From Lachnospiraceae bacterium UBA1201 (GTDB lineage Bacteria; Bacillota; Clostridia; Lachnospirales; Lachnospiraceae), in assembly GCA_002309675.1 (NCBI GenBank), contig DBXX01000032.1, positions 14,443-26,973 on the forward strand: a stretch of DNA of 12,531 bases. The letters are read 5' to 3'. A program made the translations under genes and the position numbers. The notes under the pieces were generated by a model. It worked only from the letters and a program-made list of their open reading frames with translations. It did no database searches and was not told the DNA's origin. The number at the start of each line of letters is the position of its first letter. The first letter of the stretch is position 1. Shown here piece after piece: positions 1 through 6,366 of the stretch.

Positions 1-374
1 TGCTTACAAGAATTCGTAATGCTAACACTGCAAAGCATGACACAGTAGATATTCCTTCATCTAAGATGAAGATCGCGATCGCAGACATCCTCGTAAATGA
101 GGGCTATATCGCTAAATACGAACTGGTTGACAACGGTAACTTCAAGGATATCCGCATTACCCTTAAGTATAACAAGGATAAGTCCGAGAAGGCTCTTACA
201 AACCTTAAGAGAATCTCTAAGCCCGGTCTTCGTGTTTACGTAAGCTGCGAAAATATGCCGAAGGTACTCGGCGGACTCGGCACCGCGATCATTTCCACCA
301 ATAAGGGTGTGATCACGGACAAGGAAGCCAGAAATCAGAACATCGGCGGCGAAGTGCTGGCGTTTGTTTGGTAA
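1..374 (+). CDS. rpsH: 30S ribosomal protein S8, 5'-truncated by the window edge
   Basis: S8 binds the central domain of 16S rRNA and is needed for assembly of the 30S platform. The open frame runs into the window edge: in-frame codons begin at position 3 and read LTRIRNANTAKHDTVDIPSS before the first internal Met at 66, so that Met is not the start. About 123 residues are visible. By comparison with the usual 132-133 residues, roughly ten N-terminal residues lie upstream. The C-terminal half carries the S8 signature (KPGLRVYV, then GLGTAIISTNKGV, ending GGEVLAFVW). It is the first visible gene of the spc run and is followed by rplF after a 36-nt gap. In E. coli S8 is the feedback repressor of the spc operon; nothing here shows whether that holds in this organism. 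Confidence 0.97.
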   Translation, partial: LTRIRNANTAKHDTVDIPSSKMKIAIADILVNEGYIAKYELVDNGNFKDIRITLKYNKDKSEKALTNLKRISKPGLRVYVSCENMPKVLGGLGTAIISTNKGVITDKEARNQNIGGEVLAFVW

Positions 375-410
375 GAAACGACATATTCAATTATTTAGGA
401 GGAATGGCAA

Positions 411-950
411 ATGTCACGAATTGGAAGAATGCCCATCGCGATCCCCGCAGGTGTTACTGTGAGCATCGCAGAAAATAATAAAGTGACGGTCAAGGGACCG
501 AAGGGTACCCTTGAAAGAGTTCTCCCTGCTGAGATGCAGATCAAGCAGGAGGGCGCTGAAGTAGTAGTTTCCAGACCGAACGATCTGAAGAAGATGCGTT
601 CCCTTCATGGTCTGACGAGAACCCTTATCGCGAACATGGTCACCGGTGTTACCGCTGGCTATGAGAAGGCGCTTGAGGTAAACGGTGTCGGCTACAGAGC
701 CGCAAAGCAGGGCAAGAAGCTCGTTCTCTCTCTCGGATATTCTCATCCGGTAGAGATGATCGATCCCGAAGGCCTTGAGTCTACCGTTGACGGCAACAAG
801 ATCGTTGTTAAGGGTATCGACAAAGAGAAGGTCGGACAGTACGCTGCCGAGATCAGAACAAAGAGACCCCCGGAACCCTATAAGGGCAAGGGTATCAAGT
901 ACGTGGATGAGACGATCCGTCGTAAAGTTGGTAAGACCGGTAAGAAGTAA
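411..950 (+). CDS. rplF: 50S ribosomal protein L6
   Basis: L6 binds 23S rRNA near the factor-binding centre at the base of the L7/L12 stalk. The 179-residue product matches the usual bacterial length. It begins MSRIGRMPI, has the SLHGLTRTLIANM stretch at residues 64-76, and carries the C-terminal signature PEPYKGKGI at 154-162, followed by the basic tail KVGKTGKK. The ATG is preceded by TAGGAGGA at 396-403, which fixes this start. It sits between rpsH and rplR as in other spc operons. Frames overlapping it on either strand show no recognisable protein and are treated as shadows. Confidence 0.98.
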   Translation: MSRIGRMPIAIPAGVTVSIAENNKVTVKGPKGTLERVLPAEMQIKQEGAEVVVSRPNDLKKMRSLHGLTRTLIANMVTGVTAGYEKALEVNGVGYRAAKQGKKLVLSLGYSHPVEMIDPEGLESTVDGNKIVVKGIDKEKVGQYAAEIRTKRPPEPYKGKGIKYVDETIRRKVGKTGKK

Positions 951-968
951 TAAAGGAGGAGTAAGATC

Positions 969-1337
969 ATGATTAACAAGAAATCAAAAATTGAGATCCG
1001 CAAGGAAAAGCACAGAAGACTCCGCAGACATCTTTCCGGCACAGCCGAGAGACCCCGTCTCGCCGTTTTCAGAAGCAATGAGCACATCTATGCACAGGTC
1101 ATCGATGACGTTCAGGGCAAGACCATTGTTTCCGCCTCTACTCTTTCCAAGGATATTAAGGCTGAGTTAGAGCACACCAATACCGTTGATGCAGCTGCAG
1201 CAGTAGGCAAGAGCATTGCCGAGAAAGCGATCGCAGCAGGTATCAAGGAAGTGGTATTCGATCGCGGTGGTTTTATATATCAGGGCAAAGTTAAGGCATT
1301 AGCAGAAGCGGCAAGAGAAGCCGGTCTGGAATTCTAG
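969..1337 (+). CDS. rplR: 50S ribosomal protein L18
   Basis: L18 binds 5S rRNA and anchors it in the central protuberance of the large subunit. The 122-residue product has the basic N-terminal segment (RKEKHRRLRR at 11-20), the RPRLAVFRSN motif at 28-37, and the C-terminal VFDRGGFIYQGKV block at 96-108 typical of bacterial L18. The start ATG follows AAGGAGGA at 953-960, just after the rplF stop codon. Spacing to rpsE is 16 nt and is almost entirely filled by the next ribosome binding site. This packing implies cotranscription. Confidence 0.98.
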   Translation: MINKKSKIEIRKEKHRRLRRHLSGTAERPRLAVFRSNEHIYAQVIDDVQGKTIVSASTLSKDIKAELEHTNTVDAAAAVGKSIAEKAIAAGIKEVVFDRGGFIYQGKVKALAEAAREAGLEF

Positions 1338-1353
1338 TCGAGGAGGAGAAAAC

Positions 1354-1863
1354 ATGAAGCGTACAATCATTGATGCTAGTCAGTACGAGTTGGAAGAGAC
1401 CGTGGTAGCTATCAAGCGTGTAACCAAGGTTGTTAAGGGCGGTCGTAATTTCCGCTTCGCAGCACTCGTAGTGGTAGGCGATAAGAACGGTCATGTCGGA
1501 GCCGGTATCGGCAAGGCGACTGAGGTTCCGGAAGCTATCCGTAAGGGTAAAGAAGATGCTATGAAGCACCTCGTAGAGGTTCCCATGGATGAGAACAACT
1601 CGATCCCGCATGACAATGTCGGCAAGTTCGGAAGCGCTAACGTACTTCTGAAGAGAGCTCCCGAAGGTACCGGTATCATCGCCGGTGGTCCTGCACGTAA
1701 CGTGCTCGAGCTCGCAGGTATTCGTAACGTTCGTACAAAGTCTCTTGGCTCTAACAACAAGCAGAACGTTGTTCTTGCAACCCTGCAGGGCCTGACGAGC
1801 TTGGTAACTCCCGAAACCGTTGCGAAGCGTCGCGGCAAGTCCGTAGAAGAGATCGTTGGCTAA
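1354..1863 (+). CDS. rpsE: 30S ribosomal protein S5
   Basis: S5 shapes the decoding region and the mRNA entry side of the 30S subunit and affects fidelity. The 169-residue product has the N-terminal double-stranded RNA-binding-type domain, including the loop KVVKGGRNFRF at 25-35, where spectinomycin-resistance changes occur in other bacteria. It also has the C-terminal domain with PEGTGIIAGGPAR at 103-115 and KSLGSNN at 129-135. The start is set by AGGAGGAG at 1341-1348. The TAA stop is immediately followed by GGAGG, so the stop codon of rpsE overlaps the ribosome binding site of rpmD. This suggests translational coupling. Confidence 0.98.
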   Translation: MKRTIIDASQYELEETVVAIKRVTKVVKGGRNFRFAALVVVGDKNGHVGAGIGKATEVPEAIRKGKEDAMKHLVEVPMDENNSIPHDNVGKFGSANVLLKRAPEGTGIIAGGPARNVLELAGIRNVRTKSLGSNNKQNVVLATLQGLTSLVTPETVAKRRGKSVEEIVG

Positions 1864-1876
1864 GGAGGAAATAATA

Positions 1877-2059
1877 ATGGCTGGAAAGTTAAAGATTACA
1901 TTAGTAAAATCCACCATCGGCGCGGTTCCGAAGAATAAGGCTACGGCAGAGGCTCTGGGCCTCACAAAGCTTCATAAGACGGTAGAATTACCGGACAATG
2001 CAGCAGTCCGCGGTATGATCGCTAAGGTTAGACACTTAGTAGAAGTAGAAGAAATCTGA
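1877..2059 (+). CDS. rpmD: 50S ribosomal protein L30
   Basis: L30 is a small large-subunit protein with a ferredoxin-like fold that contacts 23S rRNA. The 60-residue product starts MAGKLKITLVKSTIG and ends HLVEVEEI, the standard bacterial length and pattern. An upstream in-frame TTG at 1856 would add seven residues and overlap rpsE. It is rejected because AAGGAGG at 1862-1868 sits at good spacing (8 nt) before the ATG at 1877, and because the bacterial family begins at this point. rplO follows after 15 nt. Confidence 0.96.
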   Translation: MAGKLKITLVKSTIGAVPKNKATAEALGLTKLHKTVELPDNAAVRGMIAKVRHLVEVEEI

Positions 2060-2074
2060 TAAGGAGGTGCCAAG

Positions 2075-2518
2075 ATGGATTTGTCGAATTTAACACCTGC
2101 AGAAGGTTCTGTACATAGCAGCAACTTCCGTAGAGGCCGTGGTCACGGCTCAGGCAACGGCAAGACTGCCGGTAAGGGACACAAGGGTCAGAAGGCTCGT
2201 TCCGGCGGCAGCGTACGTCTCGGTTTCGAAGGCGGCCAGATGCCTTTATACAGACGTCTTCCTAAGAGAGGTTTCAAGAACCGCAACTCTAAGGAGATCG
2301 TCGCAATCAATATTGATGCACTTGAGAGATTTGAGGACGGCACCGAAGTAACGGTTGCTACTCTTCTCGAGAATGGTGTCATTTCACATGCTAGAGATGG
2401 AGTAAAGATACTCGGAAACGGAGATTTAACCAAGAAGCTTACGGTTAAAGTCGATGCTGTCAGCGAGAGCGCTAAGGCAAAGATCGAAGCGGTTGGTGGA
2501 AAAGTTGAGGTGATCTGA
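2075..2518 (+). CDS. rplO: 50S ribosomal protein L15
   Basis: L15 is a late-assembly protein that threads a long basic extension into 23S rRNA. The 147-residue product shows the glycine- and basic-rich N-terminal extension (GRGHGSGNGKTAGKGHKGQK at 21-40) and the FEGGQMPLYRRLPKRGF signature at 51-67, followed by a globular C-terminal domain. The ribosome binding site AAGGAGG lies at 2061-2067. The stop codon TGA shares its final A with the secY ATG (TGATG). Translation of secY is therefore probably coupled to that of rplO. Confidence 0.98.
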   Translation: MDLSNLTPAEGSVHSSNFRRGRGHGSGNGKTAGKGHKGQKARSGGSVRLGFEGGQMPLYRRLPKRGFKNRNSKEIVAINIDALERFEDGTEVTVATLLENGVISHARDGVKILGNGDLTKKLTVKVDAVSESAKAKIEAVGGKVEVI

Positions 2519-3852
2519 TGTTCAAAACACTGCGAAATGCCTTTAAAGTAAAAGACGTTCGTAAGAAGTTATGGTTCACACTCATGATGCTTTTTGTAGT
2601 GCGCTTAGGCAGCCAGATTCCGATCCCCGGGACGGACTCATCGGTCATTCGAGGCATTGTAGGACAGAATGATACGGTTGCCGGCATCCTTGGTATGATG
2701 TCCGGCGGTTCGTTCGAAAACTTCGCGATCTTCGCGCTCGGTATCGGACCATACATTACAGCGTCGATCATTATTCAGCTCTTAACAGCTGCATTCCCCG
2801 CTTTGGAAGAAATGCAGAAGGAAGGCGAAGAGGGCCGTAAGAAATTACAGTCTCTTACTCGTTACGTGACGATCGCTCTTTCCGTTCTGCAAGGTGCTTT
2901 CCTTTCCTACTCACTGGGACAGCAAAAGCTGTTCGGTGATGCATGGAAGCCCGGAAATAAGTTCTGGTTGGTATTTTCCGCGACTGTAATTCTTACAGCC
3001 GGCGGTGCATGCCTGATGTGGATCGGTGAGCGTATCACCGAGAGAGGCGTGGGCAATGGTATCTCCATCGTCCTGACCATCAACATCCTGGCGCGTATCC
3101 CTTCGGATTTCGCGGCTTTGGGAGAGAAGTTCGTTGCGAATAAGAAACCGCTTCCTGCCATGCTTGCGATCCTTATCATCGCGGCGATCATCATCGCGAT
3201 GGTAGTATTTGTTATCTACCTTCAGGACGGTGTTCGGAAGATACCGGTACAGTATTCCAAGAAGGTTCAAGGTAATAAACTGGTTGGCGGCCAGAAATCT
3301 CATATTCCGCTTAAGGTTAACACTGCAGGCGTTATCCCGGTCATCTTCGCATCGACGATCCTGTCGTTGCCTTCGATCATCAATTCCTATGCTACCATCA
3401 ACAATGGAGTATGGAGAGGAATTGTGGAAACGCTTTCGCAGGGCAACTGGTTCCGCTTCGGCGAGTCCTATAAGTGGTATTTTGCGTTCGGCCCGATCAT
3501 TTACGTTTTGATGGTATTCGGTTTCTCGTATTTCTATACGTCCTTTACCTTCAATCCGACCGAGGTCGCTACCAACATCAAGAAGAACGGCGGTTTGATC
3601 CCGAGCGTCCGCGCCGGATCCTACACAGAGGAGTACCTCAAGAATATCCTGAAGTACCTCATCTTTATCGGAGCGATCGGTCTTTCGATCGTAGCTCTGG
3701 CACCGATCGTTGCTTCCGGTTTGTTCGGTATCGCACAGGTATCCTTCGGCGGCACTTCGATCATCATTATCGTCAGCGTTGTGCTTGAGACGATAAAAGC
3801 GGTCGAGTCGCAGATGATGAACAGAAACTACAAGGGTTTCTTAAATAAATAA
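2518..3852 (+). CDS. secY: Preprotein translocase channel subunit SecY
   Basis: SecY is the membrane channel through which SecA or the ribosome passes unfolded proteins. The 444-residue product has the family length and about ten hydrophobic segments. Visible landmarks are the plug and TM2 region (GSFENFAIFALGIGPYITAS at 64-83), the conserved cytoplasmic loop GERITERGVGNGIS at 170-183, the DGVRKIPVQYSKK loop near 237-249, and IPSVRAG at 361-367. The arginine in IPSVRAG corresponds to the SecA-critical arginine of the C5 loop. FGGTSIIIIV in TM10 is followed by the basic cytoplasmic tail MMNRNYKGFL. It overlaps rplO by one base and has no strong ribosome binding site of its own beyond GTTGAGGTGA (2504-2513), consistent with coupled translation. 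Confidence 0.98.
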   Translation: MFKTLRNAFKVKDVRKKLWFTLMMLFVVRLGSQIPIPGTDSSVIRGIVGQNDTVAGILGMMSGGSFENFAIFALGIGPYITASIIIQLLTAAFPALEEMQKEGEEGRKKLQSLTRYVTIALSVLQGAFLSYSLGQQKLFGDAWKPGNKFWLVFSATVILTAGGACLMWIGERITERGVGNGISIVLTINILARIPSDFAALGEKFVANKKPLPAMLAILIIAAIIIAMVVFVIYLQDGVRKIPVQYSKKVQGNKLVGGQKSHIPLKVNTAGVIPVIFASTILSLPSIINSYATINNGVWRGIVETLSQGNWFRFGESYKWYFAFGPIIYVLMVFGFSYFYTSFTFNPTEVATNIKKNGGLIPSVRAGSYTEEYLKNILKYLIFIGAIGLSIVALAPIVASGLFGIAQVSFGGTSIIIIVSVVLETIKAVESQMMNRNYKGFLNK

Positions 3853-3863
3853 GCAGATGGGTT

Positions 3864-3888
3864 CCATGGGGGATTTTTTCCTCCATGG
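3864..3888 (+). repeat. Intercistronic hairpin between secY and adk
   Basis: A 25-base inverted repeat: the arm CCATGGGGGA at 3864-3873 pairs with TCCTCCATGG at 3879-3888 around a TTTTT loop, giving ten base pairs with one G-U. The bases just outside can extend it with further wobble and A-U pairs. It is not followed by a T-run, so it does not look like an intrinsic terminator. It could stabilise the secY end of the message, mark a processing site or modulate adk translation. These roles are inference. Confidence 0.6.
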
Positions 3889-3914
3889 GATTTGTCGGCG
3901 TTATAGGAGAGCTT

Positions 3915-4559
3915 ATGAAGATTATCATGTTAGGCGCCCCCGGCGCGGGAAAAGGCACACAGGCTAAGCTGATCGCCGATCAGTATCAGATCCCGCACAT
4001 CTCTACCGGTGATATTTTCCGTGCGAACATCAAGAACGGAACCGAACTCGGTAAGAAAGCAAAATCATACATGGATCAGGGACTCCTGGTTCCGGATGAG
4101 CTCGTTGTCGACCTCGTTGTCGACCGTGTAGCACAGGATGACTGTGTAAACGGCTACGTTCTGGACGGTTTCCCCCGGACCATTCCGCAGGCTACGGCAC
4201 TCGATGAGGCCCTGATCAAAAAGGGAACCGGTATCGACTACGCACTGAACGTTGACGTTCCGGATGAGAACATCATCCGCCGCATGTCCGGCCGCCGTGC
4301 TTGTGTAAATTGTGGTGCTACGTATCACATTGTCCACATCCCGACAAAAGTTGAGGGCATCTGCGATCGTTGCGGCAGCGAACTGATCCTCCGCGACGAC
4401 GATAAGCCCGAGACGGTTCAGAAGCGTTTGAACGTTTACCACGAGCAGACGCAGCCGCTGATCGACTATTATTCGAAGGCAGGTATCCTCGTTTCCGTAG
4501 ACGGAACGAAGGACATGATGGAAGTTTTCGCCGACATCGAGAAGATCCTGGGCGAATGA
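3915..4559 (+). CDS. adk: Adenylate kinase, zinc-binding LID type
   Basis: Adenylate kinase interconverts ATP + AMP and 2 ADP in the cytoplasm. The 214-residue product has the P-loop GAPGAGKGT at 7-15, the AMP-binding segment STGDIFR at 30-36 and DGFPRT at 84-89. Its long LID domain at about 126-163 carries four cysteines (Cys130, Cys133, Cys150, Cys153) in two CxxC pairs. That is the structural zinc site common in Gram-positive adenylate kinases. The start at 3915 is chosen because AGGAGA lies at 3905-3910 and the family begins MKIIMLGAPG. The in-frame ATG at 3885 lies inside the upstream hairpin, has no ribosome binding site and would add ten unrelated residues. Its place between secY and map is typical of Firmicutes. 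Confidence 0.98.
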   Translation: MKIIMLGAPGAGKGTQAKLIADQYQIPHISTGDIFRANIKNGTELGKKAKSYMDQGLLVPDELVVDLVVDRVAQDDCVNGYVLDGFPRTIPQATALDEALIKKGTGIDYALNVDVPDENIIRRMSGRRACVNCGATYHIVHIPTKVEGICDRCGSELILRDDDKPETVQKRLNVYHEQTQPLIDYYSKAGILVSVDGTKDMMEVFADIEKILGE

Positions 4560-4587
4560 TCCTCGCGGCATTTAGGAGTTTTTAAAT

Positions 4588-5346
4588 ATGGCAATTTCAA
4601 TCAAATCGGCACAGGAGATCGAGTACATGCGCGAGGCAGGACGCCTGCTGGCGCTGGTACATCAGACGATGGCACAGGAACTGAAGCCCGGAATGTCGAC
4701 CTATCAGATCGACAAGATCGGTGAAGAAGCGATCCGCAGTTTCGGCTGCATTCCTTCCTTCCTGAATTACAATGGCTTCCCCGCTTCCATCTGCATTTCG
4801 GTCAATGATGTCATTATCCATGGCATCCCGAGTAAGAAGCAGCATGTCAAGGAGGGCGATATCGTCAGCCTGGACGCAGGCCTCATCTACCACGGCTACC
4901 ATGCAGATGCAGCGCGTACCCTGGCGGTCGGCGAGATCTCTGAGGAAGCGAAGAAGTTGATCGAAGTGACTGAGAGAAGCTTCTTCGAAGGAATCAAGTT
5001 CGCGAAAGCGGGTGGTTTCCTTCATGACATTTCCGCAGGTGTTGAGAACTATGTAAAACCGTTTGGCTACGGCATTGTCCGTGAGTACACGGGCCACGGC
5101 GTCGGATCGCATTTGCATGAGGACCCCGCGGTGCCGAATTACAAGCCGATCGGACGCGGACCGAAGCTTCGCGAAGGCATGACGCTGGCCGTTGAGCCGA
5201 TGATCAATATCGGAACACACCGCATCAAGCAGCTGGATGACGGCTGGACGGTGAAGACGGCGGACGGTTCGCTTTCCGCACACTATGAGAATACGATCCT
5301 CATCACGGATGGGGAGCCTGAAATTCTCACGCTGTTAAAGGCGTAA
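4588..5346 (+). CDS. map: Methionine aminopeptidase, type I
   Basis: This metalloenzyme removes the initiator methionine from nascent proteins after deformylation. The 252-residue product is a short, single-domain type Ia enzyme without an N-terminal SH3-binding or zinc-finger extension. All expected active-site residues are present, each one position lower than in the E. coli enzyme: the metal ligands Asp96, Asp107, His170, Glu203 and Glu234, plus the substrate-contacting His78 and His177. The surrounding motifs are SLDAGLIYHGYHADAART and TGHGVGSHLHEDP. The ribosome binding site AGGAG lies at 4574-4578, nine bases before the ATG. It follows adk and precedes the KOW gene with only twelve bases between map's stop and the chosen downstream ATG. 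Confidence 0.98.
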   Translation: MAISIKSAQEIEYMREAGRLLALVHQTMAQELKPGMSTYQIDKIGEEAIRSFGCIPSFLNYNGFPASICISVNDVIIHGIPSKKQHVKEGDIVSLDAGLIYHGYHADAARTLAVGEISEEAKKLIEVTERSFFEGIKFAKAGGFLHDISAGVENYVKPFGYGIVREYTGHGVGSHLHEDPAVPNYKPIGRGPKLREGMTLAVEPMINIGTHRIKQLDDGWTVKTADGSLSAHYENTILITDGEPEILTLLKA

Positions 5347-5358
5347 AGGGTGTCATTT

Positions 5359-5664
5359 ATGACGACGTTTTCTATGGGCGACCTGGTAATATCCCTACGT
5401 GGGCGCGACACCCGTACGATCTACATGGTTTTAGGACAGGATGCAAAAGGGCGCATATGTGTCAGCGATGGCAGGTATCACCCGCTGCAGAAACCGAAAA
5501 ACAAAAATCCGAAGCATCTTCGAAAGGTGCGGACGGAGGTCTTACACGCGGGTGAAGCGCCGGCGCAGAACGAGATCATCAAGGCAGCCATAAAACAGTT
5601 TCGGAAAACCGAAACGTTTACACTCATTTCAGGAGGTAAGAATGTCGAAAGCGGACATTATTGA
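5359..5664 (+). CDS. KOW-domain RNA-binding protein (L14e/L27e-like)
   Basis: A basic protein of 101 residues whose N-terminal half, beginning MGDLVISLRGRD, fits the KOW/SH3-like motif of ribosome-associated proteins. A lysine-rich stretch follows (KPKNKNPKHLRKV), suited to nucleic-acid binding. Small KOW proteins of this type are known between map and infA in many Clostridia, but I know of no defined function. The ATG at 5359 is chosen because AAAGGG at 5345-5350 is eight bases upstream. A GTG at 5350, three codons earlier, overlaps that site and is less likely. The last 23 bases overlap infA in another frame, and the infA ribosome binding site lies inside this gene, so the two are probably translationally coupled. 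An involvement in translation is inferred from context and fold. Confidence 0.85.
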   Translation: MTTFSMGDLVISLRGRDTRTIYMVLGQDAKGRICVSDGRYHPLQKPKNKNPKHLRKVRTEVLHAGEAPAQNEIIKAAIKQFRKTETFTLISGGKNVESGHY

Positions 5665-5860
5665 AATTGAAGGAACGGTAATCGAAAAACTTCCCAACGC
5701 AACCTTCCAGGTTGAATTGGCAAACGGTCATCAGGTACTTGCGTACATCAGCGGAAAGCTTCGTATGAATTATATTCGTATCCTTCCGGGCGATACCGTG
5801 ACCATCGAACTGTCACCCTACGATTTGTCTAAGGGCAGGATCATCTGGAGAGAGAAGTAA
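5642..5860 (+). CDS. infA: Translation initiation factor IF-1
   Basis: IF-1 binds the A site of the 30S subunit and works with IF-2 and IF-3 in start-site selection. The 72-residue product has the exact usual length and an OB (S1-type) fold pattern: EGTVIEKLPNATFQVEL, then NGHQVLAYISGKLRMNYIRI, then PGDTVTIELSPYDLSKGRI and the terminal WREK. AGGAGG at 5631-5636 lies five bases before the ATG. That site and the first 23 coding bases fall within the 3' end of the preceding KOW gene. A new promoter follows 26 bases after its stop, so infA may end the upstream transcript or be read through. Confidence 0.98.
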   Translation: MSKADIIEIEGTVIEKLPNATFQVELANGHQVLAYISGKLRMNYIRILPGDTVTIELSPYDLSKGRIIWREK

Positions 5861-5882
5861 GTCTTCAAAATCCTTTAAAGTT

Positions 5883-5902
5883 TTGCTTGACAAAGCAATT
5901 TT
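5883..5902 (+). terminator. Weak terminator-like hairpin after infA
   Basis: TTGCTT at 5883-5888 and AAGCAA at 5893-5898 form a 6-bp stem around a GACA loop, followed by TTTT. The stem is AU-rich and short, so termination would be weak at best. It coincides with the -35 box of the downstream promoter, so it may be accidental. Upstream transcription probably reads through at least partly. Confidence 0.3.
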
Positions 5903-5916
5903 GTATGTGGTATGAT
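5887..5916 (+). promoter_or_regulatory. Sigma-A-type promoter for the rpmJ-alpha operon
   Basis: A perfect -35 box TTGACA (5887-5892) and a TATGAT -10 box (5911-5916) are separated by 18 bases. A TG one base upstream of the -10 box (5908-5909) makes an extended -10. The predicted transcription start is near 5922-5924. It lies between infA and rpmJ, so rpmJ-rpsM-rpsK-rpsD-rpoA-rplQ can be expressed independently of the spc run. No transcription data are available here. Confidence 0.85.
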
Positions 5917-5921
5917 AGATA

Positions 5922-6070
5922 ACGCTGTTCGAGTCTGAGAGGGGATAGTGTCCCCTTTTGGCCGGAAATTCCGCGTGGCGGGGTTAGCAGCGTGACGCAA
6001 ATCGATCAAGTTTTCCGGCCATGCCGGAGAACGGGTTATCGTCTCGTTAGAGACGGATCAGGACGAAAGG
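5922..6070 (+). promoter_or_regulatory. Structured 5' leader upstream of rpmJ
   Basis: The roughly 160-nt leader between promoter and rpmJ has many mutually consistent or competing helices. ACGCTGTT (5922-5929) pairs with AGCAGCGT (5986-5993) and closes the 5' region. Inside it are a hairpin AGGGGA/TCCCCT (5940-5945/5951-5956) and a hairpin CCGC/GCGG (5971-5974/5978-5981). GGCCGGAAA (5960-5968) is fully complementary to TTTCCGGCC (6012-6020), outside the closing helix; forming both gives a pseudoknot topology. The latter strand can instead form a local hairpin TCCGGC/GCCGGA (6014-6019/6023-6028). A further perfect hairpin CGTCTC/GAGACG lies at 6040-6055, shortly before the ribosome binding site at 6067-6073. 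A role as a ribosomal-protein-responsive leader is inferred; S4, encoded downstream, is the obvious candidate ligand. Confidence 0.6.
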
Positions 6071-6081
6071 AGGATGTGGCT

Positions 6082-6195
6082 ATGAAAGTAAGAGCATCTG
6101 TAAAGCCTATTTGCGAAAAGTGCAAAGTTATTAAGAGAAAAGGCAGCATTCGTATTATTTGCGAGAACCCTAAGCATAAGCAGAGACAGGGTTGA
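6082..6195 (+). CDS. rpmJ: 50S ribosomal protein L36, zinc-binding form
   Basis: L36 is the smallest large-subunit protein and bridges 23S rRNA helices near the 5S rRNA and stalk base. The 37-residue product begins MKVRASVKPICEKCKVIKRK and carries the zinc ribbon ligands Cys11, Cys14, Cys27 and His32. This is therefore the zinc-containing paralogue. AAAGGAGG at 6066-6073 lies eight bases upstream of the ATG and decides the start. A GTG at 5992 in the same frame would add thirty residues that look nothing like L36 and would cover the structured leader, so it is rejected. It is the first gene after the promoter at 5887-5916. Confidence 0.97.
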   Translation: MKVRASVKPICEKCKVIKRKGSIRIICENPKHKQRQG

Positions 6196-6350
6196 TCTAA
6201 GTTTCATGAAGATTCCGGCGGAGTGATCCGCGGTATCGCGGGCGGACTTAACAGTCGGCTCGAATTATATGCGCTGTAAAAAGCGCAGAACATTGTCCGC
6301 AGAAGCGGAAACATTGCCCTGTATAAGGGAGCAAGAACACTAAATTTGAA
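6196..6350 (+). promoter_or_regulatory. Structured spacer between rpmJ and rpsM
   Basis: This spacer is unusually long for the operon and holds no gene. It contains successive inverted repeats: CCGCG/CGCGG around GTAT (6228-6241); TGCGCT/AGCGCA around GTAAAA (6270-6287); TCCGC/GCGGA around AGAA (6296-6309); and TTGC-CCT with AGG-GA-GCAA around GTATA (6314-6334). No T-run follows any of them, so they do not look like terminators, and I see no convincing promoter. The arrangement suggests a cis-acting RNA element controlling rpsM and the genes after it, or an RNase processing region. Function is inferred only from position and structure. Confidence 0.5.
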
Positions 6351-6366
6351 AGATGGAGGTACACAC

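Noticed and set aside
1856..1876. Upstream TTG start for L30, overlapping rpsE
   Set aside because: The seven added residues encode the ribosome binding site of the ATG at 1877, which is the better start.
3885..3914. Upstream ATG for adenylate kinase
   Set aside because: It lies within the CCATGG arm of a hairpin, has no good ribosome binding site and adds ten residues not seen in the family.
5992..6081. N-terminal extension of L36 from a GTG
   Set aside because: L36 is invariably about 37 residues. The ATG at 6082 has a strong ribosome binding site, and the extension would cover the structured leader.
6346..6366. Upstream TTG start for S13
   Set aside because: It encodes the GGAGG ribosome binding site of the ATG at 6367 and adds residues outside the family pattern.
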